DNA of 10,154 bases, from assembly GCA_001995005.1 (NCBI GenBank), contig MDJN01000089.1, positions 1 to 10,154 on the forward strand. Direction: 5' to 3'. A program made the translations under genes and the position numbers. How positions within the stretch are numbered: position 1 is the stretch's first letter; every line of letters begins with the position of its first letter. Shown here one piece after another: positions 8,019-10,154 of the stretch. The stretch comes from Candidatus Parepulonipiscium sp. PG-Nun2H_MBin03. GTDB taxonomy: Bacteria > Bacillota > Clostridia > Lachnospirales > Cellulosilyticaceae. The notes under the pieces were generated by a model. That model was not told where the DNA came from, ran no database searches, and worked only from the letters and a program-made list of their open reading frames with translations.

Positions 8019-8027
8019 AATAAATTT

Positions 8028-8058
8028 GTAGGTGGGAAATTTTCCCGCCTATTTGTAT
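8028..8058 (+). terminator. Intrinsic terminator of the leu-ilv operon
   Basis: AGGTGGGAA (8030-8038) pairs with TTCCCGCCT (8042-8050), with one G-U pair and a three-base loop. A T-A pair (8029/8051) and a G-U pair (8028/8052) extend it outward. The downstream arm is followed by ATTTGTATT, moderately T-rich. The position, ten bases after the ilvB stop, fits the end of the operon. Confidence 0.8.
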
Positions 8059-8061
8059 TGA

Positions 8062-8066
8062 AAGGA
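8062..8066 (+). promoter_or_regulatory. Ribosome binding site that fixes the ung start
   Basis: AAGGA at 8062-8066 lies six bases before the ATG at 8073. The in-frame TTG at 8058 sits in the T-rich tail of the terminator with no site before it, and would add only five lysine-rich residues, so 8073 is the start. Confidence 0.75.
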
Positions 8067-8072
8067 AAAAAC

Positions 8073-8708
8073 ATGTTTGAACAAGAATATAATAAGGAAT
8101 ACTATAAACAACTGATGAATTTTTTAGATGAAGAATATAAAAATTATGATGTATATCCACCACGAGAAAATATATTTACTGCATTTGAACTAACTCCGCT
8201 TAAAGAAGTTAAAGTGGTAATATTAGGACAAGACCCATACCATGGTGTTAACCAAGCACATGGGCTTGCATTTTCGGTAAATGCAGGTGTACGGATACCG
8301 CCATCACTGATAAATATTTATAAAGAAATAAATAGAACCGAAGGCGGAAATATGCCTACTAACGGAAATTTAATACGCTGGGCAAAGCAAGGGGTATTGT
8401 TATTAAATACGGTATTAACAGTACGAGCGGGGCTGCCAAATTCACATAAAGATAAAGGGTGGGAAATATTTACCGATAAAATTATTAAGACCATTAATAA
8501 AAAAGAGATGCCAGTAGTATTTTTATTGTGGGGAAACAATGCAATAAAAAAAGAAAACTTAATTACAAATCCAATTCATTGTGTACTAAAAACAACCCAT
8601 CCTAGCCCACTTTCGGCAAATAAAGGTTTCTTAGGATGCGGACACTTTAGAGATGCGAATGAATTTTTAATAAGGACTAATCAAACCCCAATAAATTGGG
8701 TGGAATAA
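8073..8708 (+). CDS. ung: Uracil-DNA glycosylase, family 1
   Basis: Ung removes uracil from DNA, arising by cytosine deamination or dUTP incorporation, and starts base-excision repair. From the ATG at 8073 the protein has 211 residues, slightly short of the usual 220-230 but complete. The water-activating loop GQDPYHG is at 52-58, with the general base D54 and Y56. F67 in GLAFSV stacks on uracil, N112 in LLLNT reads it, and H176 in HPSPLS is the catalytic histidine, followed by the intercalating L180. PPSLINIYKEI (76-86) and GFLGCGHF (185-192) are further family-1 motifs. These correspond to E. coli D64, Y66, F77, N123, H187 and L191. It follows the operon terminator with only about 15 bases between, so no separate promoter is visible there. 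It has no metabolic link to the leu-ilv genes and is probably co-transcribed with the next gene, 13 bases on. Confidence 0.97.
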   Translation: MFEQEYNKEYYKQLMNFLDEEYKNYDVYPPRENIFTAFELTPLKEVKVVILGQDPYHGVNQAHGLAFSVNAGVRIPPSLINIYKEINRTEGGNMPTNGNLIRWAKQGVLLLNTVLTVRAGLPNSHKDKGWEIFTDKIIKTINKKEMPVVFLLWGNNAIKKENLITNPIHCVLKTTHPSPLSANKGFLGCGHFRDANEFLIRTNQTPINWVE

Positions 8709-8721
8709 AAAGGAGGAGTAT

Positions 8722-10104
8722 ATGAGAATATCAGGTGGATACCTAAATAAACCTGCAGAAGCTAAAAAGCTTACACAAGCTCCAGCGAGCATTGTTAAGA
8801 ATATACAAGATGGTAAGATAGAAGGGAGTCTGGTAAAAGAAAATGGTAAGATGATGCTAGAGTTACCAAACGGAGAAAAAATTGAGGTTAAATTGCAAGC
8901 AGACGTTCCGTTAGGAAAAATGCTTGCATTCCATGTGAAAAATACTCCCGATGGCGAAGTTATGTTAAAATTATCAAATACAAATAGTTCTCCAGCAGCA
9001 GAAAATCTGGTAAAAAATCTTAATTTACCTGACACACCTGAAATGCGAGCAGTTGTAGATTTATTTATGTCCAAGGCTATGACTTTAGAGAAAAGTGACT
9101 TGATTAAAGCGAATTTTGTAGTAAAAAACTTTAATCTATCACCAGAGATTGTGACTAATTTAGCTGAAAAAGCAATGAATTTGACATCTAGCGAACTAGA
9201 AATTGCAAAAAGCTTGGTAAAAGACGGCGTGATGCCACTGGCAGATAAAGTAAGTGATTTGATTAGTAATTTACCAGAAGAACAAAAATCTCAAATGTCA
9301 GAACTTATAATGCAAAAATTTGATGTAACTGAGGCTGATAAAAACCTTTTAAAGGGCGCTACTATTGATAACACAAATACTTTATCTGAACCAATAGAAG
9401 ATAAGCAACAAGTATCTCAAAATTTACAAAATACAGAAGACAAACCCAGCTTAGTAAATAATTTAGAGAATATAATCAAAGAAAATAAAGTAATGCAGGA
9501 CACATCAACTGAAAATATTACTAAAGTTGTAAAAGATATTTTACTAGGAAAAAAGTTTGATATAAATACAACAAAACTGGTTGACGGAATAGAAGATTTA
9601 GAGAAAATGGCAAAGATTTTAGAAGAAGTAAGCGAAAGTATTAAAAAAGAGTCGGTTAAATCAGAAGTGAAAAAAGAAGTAGAGGTGGTAAAACAAAATG
9701 TCGAAGTTATGGCTAAAATGTCTGAAAGTGGCAATTTTGAATTACTATCACCTTTATTGCATCAGAAGCTAGAGCAAGGAAGCATTCAATTTTTTGAGCA
9801 AAAAAAGATGGGCGTGGGTAAGGCGAAAAATAGCTTATATGTAGTGATCAATCTAGATTTAGAAGCACTAGAGCATATTGAGTTGCATTTACATAAATTT
9901 GATAAAGTATTGGATTTGCAAATTTATGTAGAGAACGAAAAAATAAAGTCATATTTAACTCCACACTTAAGCGGATTGATTAAAATAGCAGATGAAGAAG
10001 GCTTTATGCTAAATAAACTTTTAATAGATGTTGCAGATAAAGAGGAGCGTCCTAGTGTAAATACTTTTATACAAAATACACGAAACTTTGATTTTAAAAT
10101 ATAA
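8722..10104 (+). CDS. FliK-like protein (flagellar hook-length-control-like C-terminus)
   Basis: A predicted soluble protein of 460 residues with no signal peptide or membrane segment. I read three regions. Residues 22-85 look like a small beta domain (IEGSLVKENGKMMLEL, then KIEVKL). Residues 100-213 are helical with degenerate repeats: SKAMTLEKSDLIKANFVVK at 117-135 resembles EKAMNLTSSELEIAKSLVK at 149-167, with a weaker copy at 192-211. A polar linker and a Lys/Glu-rich, coiled-coil-like helix at about 293-333 follow. Residues 355-440 (SLYVVINLDLEALEHIELHL, then LDLQIYVENEKIKSYL) match the FliK C-terminal pattern of paired beta strands and helix. The overall layout recalls the FliK-like YlqG proteins of Firmicutes, found outside the main flagellar operon. 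In FliK the C-terminal domain acts on the export switch protein FlhB. That role is not shown here: no flagellar gene is in the window. AGGAGG at 8711-8716 supports the start. Confidence 0.6.
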   Translation: MRISGGYLNKPAEAKKLTQAPASIVKNIQDGKIEGSLVKENGKMMLELPNGEKIEVKLQADVPLGKMLAFHVKNTPDGEVMLKLSNTNSSPAAENLVKNLNLPDTPEMRAVVDLFMSKAMTLEKSDLIKANFVVKNFNLSPEIVTNLAEKAMNLTSSELEIAKSLVKDGVMPLADKVSDLISNLPEEQKSQMSELIMQKFDVTEADKNLLKGATIDNTNTLSEPIEDKQQVSQNLQNTEDKPSLVNNLENIIKENKVMQDTSTENITKVVKDILLGKKFDINTTKLVDGIEDLEKMAKILEEVSESIKKESVKSEVKKEVEVVKQNVEVMAKMSESGNFELLSPLLHQKLEQGSIQFFEQKKMGVGKAKNSLYVVINLDLEALEHIELHLHKFDKVLDLQIYVENEKIKSYLTPHLSGLIKIADEEGFMLNKLLIDVADKEERPSVNTFIQNTRNFDFKI

Positions 10105-10112
10105 GGAGTAAC

Positions 10113-10154
10113 ATGTTAGACACATTATTTATATTAAATTTAATTATTTCAATC
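10113..10154 (+). CDS. Start of an unidentified protein (truncated by window end)
   Basis: Only 14 codons are visible, reading MLDTLFILNLIISI. AAGGAG at 10103-10108 overlaps the preceding stop and lies four bases before the ATG, so translation from here is plausible and probably coupled to the FliK-like gene. The residues are strongly hydrophobic, suggesting an N-terminal membrane segment or signal anchor, but without the usual early positive charge. It does not resemble the start of the FlhB C-terminal-like proteins that can follow FliK-like genes in Firmicutes. No function can be given. Confidence 0.55.
   Translation, partial: MLDTLFILNLIISI

Noticed and set aside
7996..8021. Possible promoter for ung: TTAACG followed by TAAAAT at the end of ilvB
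   Set aside because: The spacer is only about 14 bases, the region is A/T-rich by nature, and any transcript would meet the terminator at 8028-8058. Too weak to list as a feature.
8028..8058. Hairpin read as a bidirectional terminator
   Set aside because: The opposite strand also has a T-rich stretch after the stem, but no convergent gene exists in the window to need it.
8058..8072. Upstream TTG start for ung adding five residues
   Set aside because: It falls in the terminator tail; the ATG at 8073 has its own ribosome binding site.

Overview
The window is one strand of densely packed genes from a low-G+C bacterium (A/T-rich third codon positions, roughly one third G+C by eye). Strong purine-rich Shine-Dalgarno sites, short intergenic gaps and the protein motifs point to a Firmicute, most likely class Clostridia. 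Every gene I can support lies on the + strand. The dehydratase, isomerase and synthase variants match anaerobic clostridial types, and the last full gene resembles clostridial FliK-like proteins, but no species can be named from this sequence alone.

Positions 1-8018 are a branched-chain amino acid biosynthesis operon in the order leuA (3' part only), leuC, leuD, leuB, ilvE, ilvD, ilvB. LeuA, LeuCD and LeuB form the leucine branch: condensation of 2-ketoisovalerate with acetyl-CoA, isomerisation, then oxidative decarboxylation to 2-ketoisocaproate. IlvB and IlvD carry out the first and third steps shared by valine, isoleucine and the leucine precursor, and IlvE is the terminal transaminase. 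The window has no gene for ketol-acid reductoisomerase (ilvC) or for the acetolactate synthase regulatory subunit (ilvN). If present, they lie upstream of leuA or elsewhere. Gaps inside the operon are 7-56 bases. The largest, leuA-leuC, carries a small hairpin.

A convincing intrinsic terminator at about 8028-8058 closes the operon. It is followed at once by ung (uracil-DNA glycosylase), whose catalytic residues are all present. Next comes a 460-residue protein whose C-terminal part resembles the FliK hook-length-control fold and whose middle carries degenerate helical repeats. A further gene, with a hydrophobic N-terminus, begins at 10113 and runs off the window. Ung, the FliK-like gene and this last gene are 8-13 bases apart and look co-transcribed.

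Three start codons need care: leuB and ung begin at internal ATGs rather than at upstream in-frame TTGs, and ilvB may begin at a TTG two codons inside its first ATG. I found no mobile element, CRISPR array, RNA gene, pseudogene or antisense gene. Most of the window is ordinary core metabolism and I see no clear novel system. The least explained part is the FliK-like gene and its setting.
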